NCBI GenBank assembly: GCA_040839025.1
Contig: JBFPJN010000006.1
Coordinates: 62,001 to 126,000, forward strand
Length of the DNA stretch: 64,000 bases
Direction: 5' to 3'
From: Alphaproteobacteria bacterium LSUCC0719
GTDB taxonomy: Bacteria; Pseudomonadota; Alphaproteobacteria; Puniceispirillales; Puniceispirillaceae
Of the stretch, positions 52,111 through 61,386 are shown in pieces (position 1 is the first letter of the stretch; every line of letters begins with the position of its first letter). A program made the position numbers and the translations under genes. The notes below the pieces were generated by a model that saw only the letters and a list, made by a program, of their open reading frames with translations, searched no databases and was not told the DNA's origin.

Positions 52111-53610
52111 TCAGACGTCGCTTCCGGCGCTGAAATTGAACACCGCGCCTTCCTTGATGCCGCTTGGCCAGCGCGCCGTCACCGTCTTCAGCTTGGTGTA
52201 GAAGCGCAAGCCTTCCATCCCGTGGATCGAATGATCGCCGAACATCGAGGCCTTCCAGCCGCCGAAGCTGTGATAGGCCACCGGCACCGGAATCGGCACA
52301 TTCACCCCGACCATGCCGACATTGACATTGGTCGTGAAATCTCGCGCGGTGTCGCCATCGCGGGTAAAGATGGCGGTGCCATTGCCATATTCATGGTCGA
52401 TGACAAGCTGGCGCGCCTCTTCATAGGATTGCGGACGCAGCACCGACAGCACCGGTCCGAAAATCTCGTCGCGATAGACCGACATGTCGGGGGTCACCCG
52501 GTCGAGAAGCGTGCCACCGACAAAGAAGCCGTTCTCATAGCCCTGAAGACGCAGCCCGCGCCCATCGACAACCACCTCGGCGCCGTCCCTTTCACCCTGG
52601 TCGATATAGCCTTCGATCCGGTCCTTGGAGGCGGCGGTGATCACCGGGCCCATTTCGACGCCAGGCTCGTCATACTGGCCAATCTTCAGCGCCCGCACCT
52701 TTGGTGCCAGCTGCGAGACAAAGCGGTCGGCAGTGTCGTCACCAACCGCCAGCACCGCGGAAATCGCCATACAGCGTTCGCCAGCCGACCCGTAGGCAGC
52801 GCCCATCGCCGCGTCGACAGCCTGGTCCATATCGGCGTCAGGCATGATGATCATATGGTTCTTGGCCCCACACAGCGCCTGCACCCGTTTGCCGTTCGCA
52901 CAGCCGCGTGAATAGATATACTGGCCGATCGCCGTCGAACCGACAAAGCTGATCGCCCCGATATCGGGATGGTCGAGAATCGCATCGACGGCCTCCTTGT
53001 CGCCATGCACGACATTGAACACGCCGGCGGGAAGCCCGGCCTCGGCCAGCAGACGGGCCAGCATCATCGGCGCGCCGGGGTCGCGCTCGGACGGTTTCAG
53101 GATAAAGGTGTTGCCGCAGGCAAGCGCCATCGGGAACATCCACATCGGCACCATGGCCGGGAAGTTGAACGGGGTGATCCCGGCCACCACACCAACCGGC
53201 TGGCGCATCGAGAAACTGTCGACCCCGCCGGCAACCTGCGGCGAATATTCACCTTTCAGGACATGCGGAATGCCGCAGGCAAACTCGACAACCTCGATCC
53301 CGCGGGCCACCTCGCCCTTGGCATCGTCGAAGGTCTTGCCATGCTGGGCGGAAATCTGCGTCGCCAGCTCATCAAGATTGGACCTGATCAGATCGCGGAA
53401 ATTGAACATGATCTGCGCGCGTTTGGCAGGCGGCGTACCGGCCCAGCCGGGAAGCGCGGCCTTGGCGGCCTCGACAGCGGTGCCGACCTCGGAGGCGCTT
53501 GCCAGCGGTACGGACGTTGTGGCGGCACCGGTAGCCGGATTGAAAACATCCTGTTCGCGCCCGCTGGTTCCAGCGACTTCCGCGCCGGCGATATAATGCA
53601 TCAAGGTCAT
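52111..53610 (-). CDS. mmsA: methylmalonate-semialdehyde dehydrogenase (CoA-acylating)
   Basis: 499 aa from ATG 53610 (GGGGGA upstream); the open frame extends 49 codons further but without family similarity. ALDH with [20 protein letters not shown] near residue 140, [14 protein letters not shown] near residue 170, the catalytic Cys in [13 protein letters not shown] near residue 283 and the C-terminal [19 protein letters not shown] typical of MmsA/IolA. It converts methylmalonate or malonate semialdehyde to propionyl- or acetyl-CoA in valine, thymine and inositol catabolism. Single-gene unit with its own terminator. Confidence 0.93.
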   Translation of the reverse strand: MTLMHYIAGAEVAGTSGREQDVFNPATGAATTSVPLASASEVGTAVEAAKAALPGWAGTPPAKRAQIMFNFRDLIRSNLDELATQISAQHGKTFDDAKGEVARGIEVVEFACGIPHVLKGEYSPQVAGGVDSFSMRQPVGVVAGITPFNFPAMVPMWMFPMALACGNTFILKPSERDPGAPMMLARLLAEAGLPAGVFNVVHGDKEAVDAILDHPDIGAISFVGSTAIGQYIYSRGCANGKRVQALCGAKNHMIIMPDADMDQAVDAAMGAAYGSAGERCMAISAVLAVGDDTADRFVSQLAPKVRALKIGQYDEPGVEMGPVITAASKDRIEGYIDQGERDGAEVVVDGRGLRLQGYENGFFVGGTLLDRVTPDMSVYRDEIFGPVLSVLRPQSYEEARQLVIDHEYGNGTAIFTRDGDTARDFTTNVNVGMVGVNVPIPVPVAYHSFGGWKASMFGDHSIHGMEGLRFYTKLKTVTARWPSGIKEGAVFNFSAGSDV

Positions 53611-53918
53611 GAGTCGATCCCCCAGATTATGCCATGGTTCATCAGCCGTGACTGTAGCCGCTTTTCGCGAAATCGCAAGCTGTGGCGTCGGAATATGACC
53701 GTCATGCCGGTGCAATGCACCATCACGCCGTTCCACCGCCAGCCTGACAATTTCCATGCGGCGTCACAGCCCATCGGCACGTCGTCCAGGCAGCCCGCCA
53801 ACAGACCGGACAGCCGACCGGACAGCAAAGAAGTTGCAAAGCCCCAGATTTTACGAAAATGTGATCGCAGCGGCAGAGACCCGCGTCAGAACCCGGCGCA
53901 CCAGAGGAGGACCAGACC
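53611..53918. promoter_or_regulatory. divergent intergenic region, mmsA / carnitine operon
   Basis: 308 bp with no credible gene; it must contain the promoters for mmsA and for the carnitine-type operon. Visible elements are a 12-bp tandem duplication GACCGGACAGC(C/A) at 53804-53827 and a strong GAGGAGG site 8 bp before the BKACE start. No operator palindrome stood out. Confidence 0.5.
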
Positions 53919-54836
53919 ATGCCATTGACGATGAACCGCGAGGTTTTCATCACCTGTGCCGTGACCGGATCGGGCGACACCACCGGCAAGTCCGACAAGG
54001 TGCCGGTGACACCGGCGCAGATTGCGGAATCAGCCATCAATGCCGCCAGGGCGGGTGCCGCCGTCGTGCATTGCCATGTCCGCGACCCGGAAACCGGCCA
54101 GCCGTCACGCGACCCGGCGCTGTTTCGCGAGGTTACCGAGCGGATCCGTGATTCCGCCACGGATGTCGTGCTGAATCTGACTGCCGGCATGGGGGGCGAT
54201 CTGGTGCTTGGCGGCGTCGAAACCCCGCTTCCCCCGCATGCCGAGGGAACGGACATGGCCGGTGCCACCGAACGGCTGGCCCATGTTGCCGACTGCCGGC
54301 CGGAAATCTGCACGCTTGACTGTGGCACGATGAATTTCGGACATGGCGATTATATCATGACCAACAGCACGGCGATGCTTGTCGAAATGGCAGGCCAGAT
54401 GCAGGCGCTGGGTGTGAAGCCGGAAATCGAGGCGTTCGATACCGGCCATCTGTGGTTTGCCAGACATCTTGCCGAACAGGGGCTGATCGACAGCCCGGCA
54501 CTGGTGCAGCTGTGCATGGGCATCCCCTGGGGCGCGCCGGACGACCTGAACACGCTGATGGCGATGGTCAACAATATTCCCGAAGACTGGGTGTTTTCCG
54601 CCTTTTCGATTGGTCGCAACGCGATGGCCTATCCGGCGGCGGCGGTTCTGGCGGGCGGCAATGTGCGGGTTGGCCTGGAGGACAATATCTATCTGTCCCG
54701 CGGCGTCTTTGCCACCAATGCCCAGCTTGTCGAGCGGGCCGTGAATGTCGTCGAGAACATGGGTGCCAGCATCATTGGCCCGGATGCCGTCCGCGAACGG
54801 CTTGGCGTGACCAAGCGCGCGCCGCTGGCAGGCTGA
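53919..54836 (+). CDS. beta-keto acid cleavage enzyme, probable dehydrocarnitine cleavage enzyme
   Basis: 305 aa BKACE (DUF849) protein. The zinc site is visible as VVHCHVRDPETGQPSRD near residue 48, with further landmarks LNLTAGMGGDLVL near residue 86, PEICTLDCGTMNFG near residue 126, and NVRVGLEDNIYLSRG near residue 247 with the catalytic Glu. These enzymes transfer acetyl-CoA onto a beta-keto acid. Next to carnitine dehydrogenase the expected reaction is 3-dehydrocarnitine + acetyl-CoA to betainyl-CoA + acetoacetate. First gene of the operon, ideal ribosome site. Confidence 0.9.
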   Translation: MPLTMNREVFITCAVTGSGDTTGKSDKVPVTPAQIAESAINAARAGAAVVHCHVRDPETGQPSRDPALFREVTERIRDSATDVVLNLTAGMGGDLVLGGVETPLPPHAEGTDMAGATERLAHVADCRPEICTLDCGTMNFGHGDYIMTNSTAMLVEMAGQMQALGVKPEIEAFDTGHLWFARHLAEQGLIDSPALVQLCMGIPWGAPDDLNTLMAMVNNIPEDWVFSAFSIGRNAMAYPAAAVLAGGNVRVGLEDNIYLSRGVFATNAQLVERAVNVVENMGASIIGPDAVRERLGVTKRAPLAG

Positions 54837-54855
54837 ACAGAACCCGGAGAGCAGG

Positions 54856-56349
54856 ATGGTAGCAACAGCAAAGCCGGCGCGTGCCGCGGTCATCGGTGGC
54901 GGTGTCATTGGCGGCGGATGGGTCGCCAGACTGATCCAGAACGGCGTCGATGTCGGCATTTTCGATCCCGACCCCGAGGCGGCCCGCAAGATCAATGATG
55001 TGATGGCAAATGCCGACCATGCGGTGGGGCGGCTGACCATGGCACCCTTGCCGACGCGGGGAAACATCCGGTTTGCCGCCAGCATCGCCGAGGCGGTGAC
55101 GGGTGCCGAGCTGATTATCGAGGCGGTGCCCGAACGGCTGGACATCAAGCAGGCCGTCTATGCCGAAATCGAGGCCGCCGCGGCCACCGATGCGGTGATC
55201 AGCTCGTCAACATCGGGCATCCTGCCAAGCGATCTGCAGGCGCAGATGCAGCATCCGGAACGGCTTCTTGTCGGACATCCTTTCAATCCGGTCTATCTGC
55301 TGCCGCTGGTCGAGCTTGTCGGCGGCACCGGAACCGATCCGGCCACCATTGACCGGGCTGCGGGTTTTTTTGCCGGGATTGGCATGCATCCGTTGCGGAT
55401 CCGCAAGGAAATCGAAGCCTTTGTCGCCGACCGGTTCCTGGAGGCGGTGTGGCGCGAGGCGCTGTGGCTGGTCAAGGATGGCATCGCCACCACCGAAGAG
55501 ATCGACGACGCCATTCGATATGGTTTCGGGCTTCGCTGGGCGCAGATGGGGCTGTTCGAAACCTATCGCGTTGCCGGCGGCGAAGCCGGCATGGCGCATT
55601 TCATCGCGCAGTTCGGCCCCTGCCTGAAATGGCCCTGGACAAAGCTGATGGATGTGCCGGAACTGACCGACGAGCTGGTCAAGACCATTTCCGACCAGTC
55701 CGATGCCCAGTCGGGGCAGCATTCGATCCGGGAACTGGAACGCATCCGCGACAACAACCTTGTTGCCATCCTGCAGGCGCTGAAGGCGAATGACTGGGGC
55801 GCCGGCCAGACTGTCGCGAACTGGGAAAAGTCGCTCTATGACGCGGTGCCGGCACGCACCCGGCAGGCCACTGACGAACCGCTGGAAACCATGCGCCGGC
55901 AGGTACCGTCCGACTGGACCGACTATAACGGGCATATGAACGAGGCTCGATATCTCGACTGTTTCTCGATGGCCACGGATGCGGTCATGCGCTGGATTGG
56001 TGTCGATGCCGCCTACCTTGCCAATGGCGGCAGCTATTTCACGGTCGAGACGCATATACGGCATCTCGACGAGGTGCGGGCTGGAACCGAGATCTTCGCC
56101 ACCTCGCAAGTGCTGCTTGGCGAAGGCAAGAAGATGCAGCTGTTCCATCACCTCTATGCCGTCGAGGCGGATGGCGCATCCCGGCTTCTTGCCACCGGCG
56201 AACATATGCTGATCCATGTCGACATGACCAGCCGGTCAGCCAGCCTGCCGGAGGACAGCGTCGCGGCACGGCTTGCCGAGCTGGCCGGCGCGCATGCCGC
56301 GCTGCCGCGCCCCGACGGGGCCGGACGCGCTGTCGGAGGAGGAAACTAG
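54856..56349 (+). CDS. L-carnitine dehydrogenase fused to betainyl-CoA thioesterase
   Basis: 497 aa fusion. Residues ~1-320 are a 3-hydroxyacyl-CoA-dehydrogenase-like NAD enzyme: Rossmann motif AVIGGGVIGGGWVARL near residue 11, SSTSGILPSDLQ near residue 116, GHPFNPVYLLPLVE near residue 137. Residues ~345-480 are a hotdog thioesterase with WTDYNGHMNEARYLDCFS near residue 355. The first domain oxidises L-carnitine to 3-dehydrocarnitine; the second hydrolyses the betainyl-CoA formed by BKACE to glycine betaine. This fusion is known from alphaproteobacterial carnitine loci. 19 bp after the BKACE gene. Confidence 0.92.
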   Translation: MVATAKPARAAVIGGGVIGGGWVARLIQNGVDVGIFDPDPEAARKINDVMANADHAVGRLTMAPLPTRGNIRFAASIAEAVTGAELIIEAVPERLDIKQAVYAEIEAAAATDAVISSSTSGILPSDLQAQMQHPERLLVGHPFNPVYLLPLVELVGGTGTDPATIDRAAGFFAGIGMHPLRIRKEIEAFVADRFLEAVWREALWLVKDGIATTEEIDDAIRYGFGLRWAQMGLFETYRVAGGEAGMAHFIAQFGPCLKWPWTKLMDVPELTDELVKTISDQSDAQSGQHSIRELERIRDNNLVAILQALKANDWGAGQTVANWEKSLYDAVPARTRQATDEPLETMRRQVPSDWTDYNGHMNEARYLDCFSMATDAVMRWIGVDAAYLANGGSYFTVETHIRHLDEVRAGTEIFATSQVLLGEGKKMQLFHHLYAVEADGASRLLATGEHMLIHVDMTSRSASLPEDSVAARLAELAGAHAALPRPDGAGRAVGGGN

Positions 56350-56350
56350 G

Positions 56351-57511
56351 ATGCAGTTCGGACTGACCGAAGAGCAGGAGCTGATCGTCTCGACCGTGCG
56401 AAGCTTTGTCGAGACGGAGATCTATCCCCTGGAGAATGAGGTCGAGTCGCTTGGCCATGTACCTGTCGAGATGGGCAACGCCATTCGGGACAAGGTCCGT
56501 GAGATGGGATTCTACGCCGCCAATTTCCCGGAATCGGTCGGAGGCGGCGGCCTGAACAATCTGGAATTCGCGCTTCTGGAACGCGAACTCGGGCGCGGCT
56601 CGATGGCACTGACGCATTTCTTCGGCCGGCCGCAGAACATTCTGATGGCGTGCGAGGGCGACCAGATCGAACGCTATCTGATGCCGGCGGTGCGGGGCGA
56701 GAAGATGGACGCGCTGGCGATGACGGAACCGGATGCCGGGTCGGATGTGCGCGGCATGAACACAACCGCCCGCCGCGATGGTGGCGACTGGGTGCTGAAT
56801 GGCACCAAGCATTTCATCTCCGGCGGCGATCACGCGGACTTCTTCATCGTCTTCGTTGCCACGGGGGTTGATGACACGCCGCACGGGCCAAAAAAGCGGA
56901 TCACCTGTTTCCTCGTCGATCGCGGGCATCCTGGATTCGAGGTGCTTGCGGGATACAAATCGGTCTCGCATGCCGGTTATCACAATGTGATCCTGAAATT
57001 CGAGGAATGCCGGCTTGCCGATGATCAGGTGCTTGGCGACGTCGATGGCGGGTTCGAGGTGATGAACACCTGGCTTTACGCCACCCGTATCACCGTCGCG
57101 ACCATGTGTGTCGGACGTGCCCGCCGGGCCTTTGACTATGCGGTGAACTATGCTGTCGAGCGTAAACAGTTCGGCAAGCAGATCGGCAAGTTCCAGGGTG
57201 TCGGCTTCAAGCTTGCCGACATGGTGACCGAAATCGATGCTGCCGACTGGCTGACCCTGTCGGCGGCGTGGCGGCTTGATCAGGGGCTGCCAGCAAACCG
57301 CGAGATTGCCTCGGCAAAACTATATGCCTCGGAGATGCTTGCCCGCGTCACGGATGAGGCAATCCAGGTCTATGGCGGCATGGGGTTGATGGATGATCTG
57401 CCGCTGGCGCGGTTCTGGCGCGATGCGCGGGTGGAACGGATCTGGGACGGCACGTCGGAAATCCAGCGCCATATCATCAGCCGCGAGCTTCTGCGTCCGC
57501 TTGGGGGCTAG
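56351..57511 (+). CDS. acyl-CoA dehydrogenase, probable gamma-butyrobetainyl-CoA dehydrogenase (CaiA-like)
   Basis: 386 aa from ATG 56351, preceded by GGAGGAGG and starting 1 bp after the fusion gene's stop. Canonical acyl-CoA dehydrogenase: AMTEPDAGSDVRGMNTTA near residue 125, FISGGDHADFFIV near residue 154, RKQFGKQIGKFQGV near residue 273 and the catalytic-loop RDARVERIWDGTSEIQRHI near residue 362. In this operon it would interconvert gamma-butyrobetainyl-CoA and crotonobetainyl-CoA, feeding CaiD. The ETF partner is not in the window. Specificity is inferred from neighbours. Confidence 0.88.
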   Translation: MQFGLTEEQELIVSTVRSFVETEIYPLENEVESLGHVPVEMGNAIRDKVREMGFYAANFPESVGGGGLNNLEFALLERELGRGSMALTHFFGRPQNILMACEGDQIERYLMPAVRGEKMDALAMTEPDAGSDVRGMNTTARRDGGDWVLNGTKHFISGGDHADFFIVFVATGVDDTPHGPKKRITCFLVDRGHPGFEVLAGYKSVSHAGYHNVILKFEECRLADDQVLGDVDGGFEVMNTWLYATRITVATMCVGRARRAFDYAVNYAVERKQFGKQIGKFQGVGFKLADMVTEIDAADWLTLSAAWRLDQGLPANREIASAKLYASEMLARVTDEAIQVYGGMGLMDDLPLARFWRDARVERIWDGTSEIQRHIISRELLRPLGG

Positions 57512-57513
57512 CC

Positions 57514-59547
57514 ATGCGCGACCTGTCACGCCTGTTCAGACCCCGGTCCATTGCCGTCCTTGGCGGCTGGTGGGCAGAAAATGTGATCACGCAATGTCTG
57601 AAATCCGGGTTTGACGGTGATATCTGGCCAGTCCACCCGACGCGCGACACGATTGCCGGCATTCCCTGTTTGCGGCAGCTTGATGATCTTCCCGCCGCGC
57701 CGGACGCCGCCTTTCTGGGGATCAACCGCAATGCCGTCATCGAGGTCACCCGAAGCCTGGCCGGTATGGGATGCGGCGGGGCGGTCTGCTTTGCCTCGGG
57801 ATTTGCCGAGACCGGTGACGACGCGTTGCAGCAGGCGCTCGTCTCGGCAGCCGGTGAGATGCCGTTGCTGGGACCAAACTGCTACGGTGTCCTGAACTAT
57901 CTTGATGGTGCCATGCTGTGGCCGGACCAGCATGGGGGACGGACAGTCGATCGCGGCGTCGCCATTATCAGCCAGTCATCAAATATCGCGATCAATATCA
58001 GCATGCAGGCGCGCGGTCTGCCAATTGCCTATGTCGCATGTGTCGGCAATCAGGCCCAGACAAGCCTGACCGACATGGCACGAAGCCTGCTGGCCGATGA
58101 CAGGGTCACGGCAGCAGGTCTCTATATCGAGGGAATCATCGACCCGGTGGATTTCGCCGCGATGGCTGATGAAGCCGCCGCACTGGGCAAATCCATTATT
58201 GCGATAAAGGCCGGCAAGACAGCCGCTTCACAGACAGCTGCCACCTCGCACACCGCGGCGCTGGCCGGCGACGCCGCCGCCTCGTCGGCCTTTCTTGCGC
58301 GATGCGGGGTGATCGAGGCGGATGCGCCGGAAGATATGCTGGAGGTGCTGAAGCTTGTTCACCTTTTTGGCAGACTTCCCGGACGGCGGGTAACGGCCAT
58401 GTGCTGTTCCGGAGGCGAAGCCGGGCTGATGGCCGATCTTGCCGCCGGTCACGACCTTGAATGGCCCGCCATTCCGCCGCAGAACCTTGACCGACTTGCC
58501 GATATTCTGGGACCGCTGGTGGCGTTGGCAAACCCGCTTGATTATCACACCTTCATATGGGGTGATGAAGACAAGATGACGGATGCCTTTGCGGCGATGA
58601 TGGGCGACTGGATCGACCTGTCGGTTCTGGTGATCGACTTTCCGCGCGGCGACAGATGCAGCGACGAGGCATGGCATCCGGCGGTGGAGGCAATCCGGCG
58701 GGCCGGTGCGATGACCGGCACCAATGTGGCCTGTCTTGGCAGCCTTGCCGAGGGTATTTCCGACAGCTGGGCCACATATATGATGGATCAGGGAATTGTG
58801 CCGCTGAACGGCTTTGCCCATGGTCTGCGCGCGATCGAGCTGGCAGCAACGCCTGCTCCTGTCCCTGATGGTGGCGGTGGCTGGCGTCCGCATGTCAAAC
58901 GCCCCGCGCCGACGACCCGGCAGCTGATCGACGAGGCGGCGGCGAAAGCATTTCTTGCCGCGGCCGGCATTGCCGTTCCGGCCGGTGGGCGTGCCGGTGG
59001 ACCAGCCGACATCAGCACCGCCATCGCCGGGCTGACACCACCTTTCGCACTGAAGGGGCTTGGCCAGGCCCATAAGAGCGAGGCCGGGCTGGTGAAGCTT
59101 GGCCTGAATGAAGATGATCTGGCCGAAGCCATGCGTGAGATGACGGCGGCCACCGGCTTTCTTGTCGAGGAAATGGCCCCGCCGCCGGTGGCCGAGCTGC
59201 TTGTCGGGCTGCGGCGCGATCCGGTCTATGGGATGACGCTGACGCTTGGCATGGGCGGTGTTGCCGCCGATCTTCTTCGTGATGTGCAGACGCTTGTGCT
59301 TCCGGTCACTGGCGAGGAAATCCGCGCTGCCCTGTTGCGGCTTCGTCTGGCACCTCTGCTGACAGGATATCGTGGCCGCGAAATGGCCGATCTGGATGCC
59401 GCCATCGGGGCTGTTCTGGAGTTGTGCGCGGTCATGACCGGCACTCCGGACTTCGACGAGATCGAGATCAACCCGCTGATGCTGGCGCGCCAGGGTGACG
59501 GCGTGCTGGCGGTCGATGCGGTGATATGGAAGACTGACGCCGAATAG
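57514..59547 (+). CDS. NDP-forming acyl-CoA synthetase, probable carnitine/gamma-butyrobetaine CoA ligase
   Basis: 677 aa single-chain ligase. Residues ~1-125 form a CoA-binding domain (FRPRSIAVLGGWWAEN near residue 7), ~140-290 the succinyl-CoA-ligase-like part with ISQSSNIAIN and the His-phosphate segment AATSHTAALAGDAA near residue 243, and ~455-675 the ATP-grasp domain with LKGLGQAHKSEAGLVKLGL near residue 515 and DEIEINPLML near the end. Such enzymes are archetypally acetate-CoA ligases (ADP-forming). Between CaiA-like and CaiD genes it most likely replaces the AMP-forming ligase CaiC. It starts 2 bp after the dehydrogenase stop. Confidence 0.85.
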   Translation: MRDLSRLFRPRSIAVLGGWWAENVITQCLKSGFDGDIWPVHPTRDTIAGIPCLRQLDDLPAAPDAAFLGINRNAVIEVTRSLAGMGCGGAVCFASGFAETGDDALQQALVSAAGEMPLLGPNCYGVLNYLDGAMLWPDQHGGRTVDRGVAIISQSSNIAINISMQARGLPIAYVACVGNQAQTSLTDMARSLLADDRVTAAGLYIEGIIDPVDFAAMADEAAALGKSIIAIKAGKTAASQTAATSHTAALAGDAAASSAFLARCGVIEADAPEDMLEVLKLVHLFGRLPGRRVTAMCCSGGEAGLMADLAAGHDLEWPAIPPQNLDRLADILGPLVALANPLDYHTFIWGDEDKMTDAFAAMMGDWIDLSVLVIDFPRGDRCSDEAWHPAVEAIRRAGAMTGTNVACLGSLAEGISDSWATYMMDQGIVPLNGFAHGLRAIELAATPAPVPDGGGGWRPHVKRPAPTTRQLIDEAAAKAFLAAAGIAVPAGGRAGGPADISTAIAGLTPPFALKGLGQAHKSEAGLVKLGLNEDDLAEAMREMTAATGFLVEEMAPPPVAELLVGLRRDPVYGMTLTLGMGGVAADLLRDVQTLVLPVTGEEIRAALLRLRLAPLLTGYRGREMADLDAAIGAVLELCAVMTGTPDFDEIEINPLMLARQGDGVLAVDAVIWKTDAE

Positions 59548-59559
59548 GGAGGCTTCACC

Positions 59560-60357
59560 ATGAGCGAAACCACAGACAAGAATGTCATTACCCGCACCGA
59601 GGGCCATGTCTTTGAGGTAACTCTCGACAGGCCAAAGGCAAACGCCATCGATCTTGTGACCTCGCAACGCATGGGCAAGGTGTTCCAGTCATTTCGTGAT
59701 GATCCCGAATTACGGGTCTGCATCGTTCGCACGGCTGGCGAAAAATTTTTCTCCGCCGGATGGGATCTGAAGGCCGCCGCGGCGGGTGATTCGGTGGTTG
59801 GCGATTATGGAGTTGGCGGCTTTGCCGGACTGCAGGAGTTGCGCGACCTCAACAAGCCGGTCATCGCGGCGGTCGAGGGGATGTGCGTTGGCGGCGGGTT
59901 TGAACTGGCATTGTCATGCGATCTGATCCTCGCCACCGAAGCGTCGAGTTTTGCGTTGCCTGAAATCCGCGCCGGCACCCTCGCCGATGCGGCAACGATC
60001 AAATTGCCGAAACGCATTCCCTATCATGTCGCCATGGATTTGCTGTTGACCGGTCGCTGGATGGATTGCGAGGAAGCGCACCGCTGGGGCCTTGTCACCG
60101 AAAAGCTGGCTGATGGACCGGCTCTCTATGATCGGGCGTGGGAACTTGCCCGGCTTCTGGCGTCGGGGCCACCACTTGTTTTCGCGGCCATAAAGGAAGT
60201 CGCGCGCGAGGCCGAGGCGATGAAATTCCAGGACGCGATGAACCGGGTCACCAAGATGCAGCTTCCGACAGTCGACAGGCTGTATAACTCGGAGGACGGG
60301 ATGGAAGGGTTCCGCGCCTTTGCCGAAAAGCGCGATCCTGTCTGGAAAGGGCGCTAG
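59560..60357 (+). CDS. caiD: carnitinyl-CoA dehydratase
   Basis: 265 aa crotonase-fold enzyme with very close resemblance to E. coli CaiD: LDRPKANAID near residue 22, AGEKFFSAGWDLKAAA near residue 59, GGFAGLQELRDLNKPVIAAVEG near residue 86, GGGFELALSCD near residue 113 and the C-terminal EDGMEGFRAFAEKRDPVWKGR. It hydrates crotonobetainyl-CoA to carnitinyl-CoA. The catalytic Glu is in ELALSCD and the second acidic position in LPEIRAGT is kept. Last gene of the operon, 12 bp after the ligase. Confidence 0.93.
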   Translation: MSETTDKNVITRTEGHVFEVTLDRPKANAIDLVTSQRMGKVFQSFRDDPELRVCIVRTAGEKFFSAGWDLKAAAAGDSVVGDYGVGGFAGLQELRDLNKPVIAAVEGMCVGGGFELALSCDLILATEASSFALPEIRAGTLADAATIKLPKRIPYHVAMDLLLTGRWMDCEEAHRWGLVTEKLADGPALYDRAWELARLLASGPPLVFAAIKEVAREAEAMKFQDAMNRVTKMQLPTVDRLYNSEDGMEGFRAFAEKRDPVWKGR

Positions 60358-60378
60358 ACCCGGTCCGGGAATGGCGGA

Positions 60379-61374
60379 TCAGATCAATTCGCGGATTGTC
60401 TCGACAAGTGTTGCATTGATCGCGCGCGGCCCGGCATCAAGTCGGTTCCGATGTCGTCTGGCGCCGGGAACACGCACCCCGTCAATGCCGGTCAGCCGGT
60501 CCATGAAACCGTCAACATGCGACTCCCACCCTTCGCCGGCGATCAGCGCCGGTGACAGTGCAATCACCATTTCGCCGCCACGCGGCGGTCCCCCATCACC
60601 ATTGTCGGCTTCCTTTGCTTCATAGCTGAATCTCTCGCCAGTCAGACCAGCTGCCAGCAATTCAACCATCAGCGCAATGGCCGATCCCTTGTAGCCGCCG
60701 AAGGGCAACAACACACCCTTGGCAATCGCCGCCGGATCCGTTGTCGCGTTGCCATCGGCATCCAGACCGGTGCCAAGCGGCACTTCGCGCCCATCACGGG
60801 CGGCGATCTGCAGGTCGCCCATCGCCATCGAGGCGGTAGCCATGTCGTAGCAGACCGGCGTCTTGCCGGGACGTGGCCAGGCAAAGGAAATCGGGTTGGT
60901 GCCAAACAGCTTTTCCGACGCACCAGCCGGCGCCATCATCGGCATATAGGCTGTACAGGCAATGCCGACCAGCCCGCGATCAGCCAGATATTCGGTTTCC
61001 GGCCATAGCGCCGCAAAATGGTGAATCCCGGTCAGCGACAATGCGGCCACACCGATCTCCGCCGCCGCCTCGGCAAGAACCGGCAAGGCTGTCATCTGGG
61101 CCAGCGGCGCGAAACAGCCATGCCCCTCGCAGTGGATGACCGCAGGTGTCCTGCGCGTGACCGTGGGCCGCGCTTTGCCATCGACCTTGCCGCTTCGAAG
61201 GGCCTTTACATACCCCGGAATCCGAAACAACCCGTGCGAGTGCGACCCGTCGCGTTCGGCCCGCATGACGATATCGGCCAGCGCGTCGGCATTTGCCTCA
61301 TCGCAGCCATTCTTCATCATCGCTTCATGCGCAAGCGCATGGATTTCATCAAGTGTCAGGTTGATCTTGTTCAT
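60379..61374 (-). CDS. Ldh2/malate dehydrogenase-family NAD(P)H oxidoreductase
   Basis: 331 aa. The family active-site segment AERDGSHSHGLFRIPGYVKAL near residue 40 contains the catalytic Ser-His; further landmarks are IGVAALSLTGIHHFAALWPE near residue 107, FGTNPISFAWPRPG near residue 157 and LLPFGGYKGSAIALMVELLA near residue 224. Members reduce 2-oxoacids or cyclic imino acids (DpkA, ureidoglycolate or 2,3-diketogulonate dehydrogenase, lactate dehydrogenase). The SHSHG form resembles piperideine-2-carboxylate reductases, but I cannot assign the substrate. It follows the aldolase gene by 12 bp and converges on caiD. Confidence 0.85.
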   Translation of the reverse strand: MNKINLTLDEIHALAHEAMMKNGCDEANADALADIVMRAERDGSHSHGLFRIPGYVKALRSGKVDGKARPTVTRRTPAVIHCEGHGCFAPLAQMTALPVLAEAAAEIGVAALSLTGIHHFAALWPETEYLADRGLVGIACTAYMPMMAPAGASEKLFGTNPISFAWPRPGKTPVCYDMATASMAMGDLQIAARDGREVPLGTGLDADGNATTDPAAIAKGVLLPFGGYKGSAIALMVELLAAGLTGERFSYEAKEADNGDGGPPRGGEMVIALSPALIAGEGWESHVDGFMDRLTGIDGVRVPGARRHRNRLDAGPRAINATLVETIRELI

Positions 61375-61386
61375 TCTATCTCGCTC

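Noticed and set aside
53611-53757. N-terminal extension of mmsA to 53757
   Set aside because: The 49 extra codons have no ALDH similarity and lie in the divergent promoter; ATG 53610 has a good ribosome site.
60357-60371. Bidirectional terminator between caiD and the Ldh2-family gene
   Set aside because: CCCGGTCCGGG can form only a tiny hairpin and there is no T-run in either direction.
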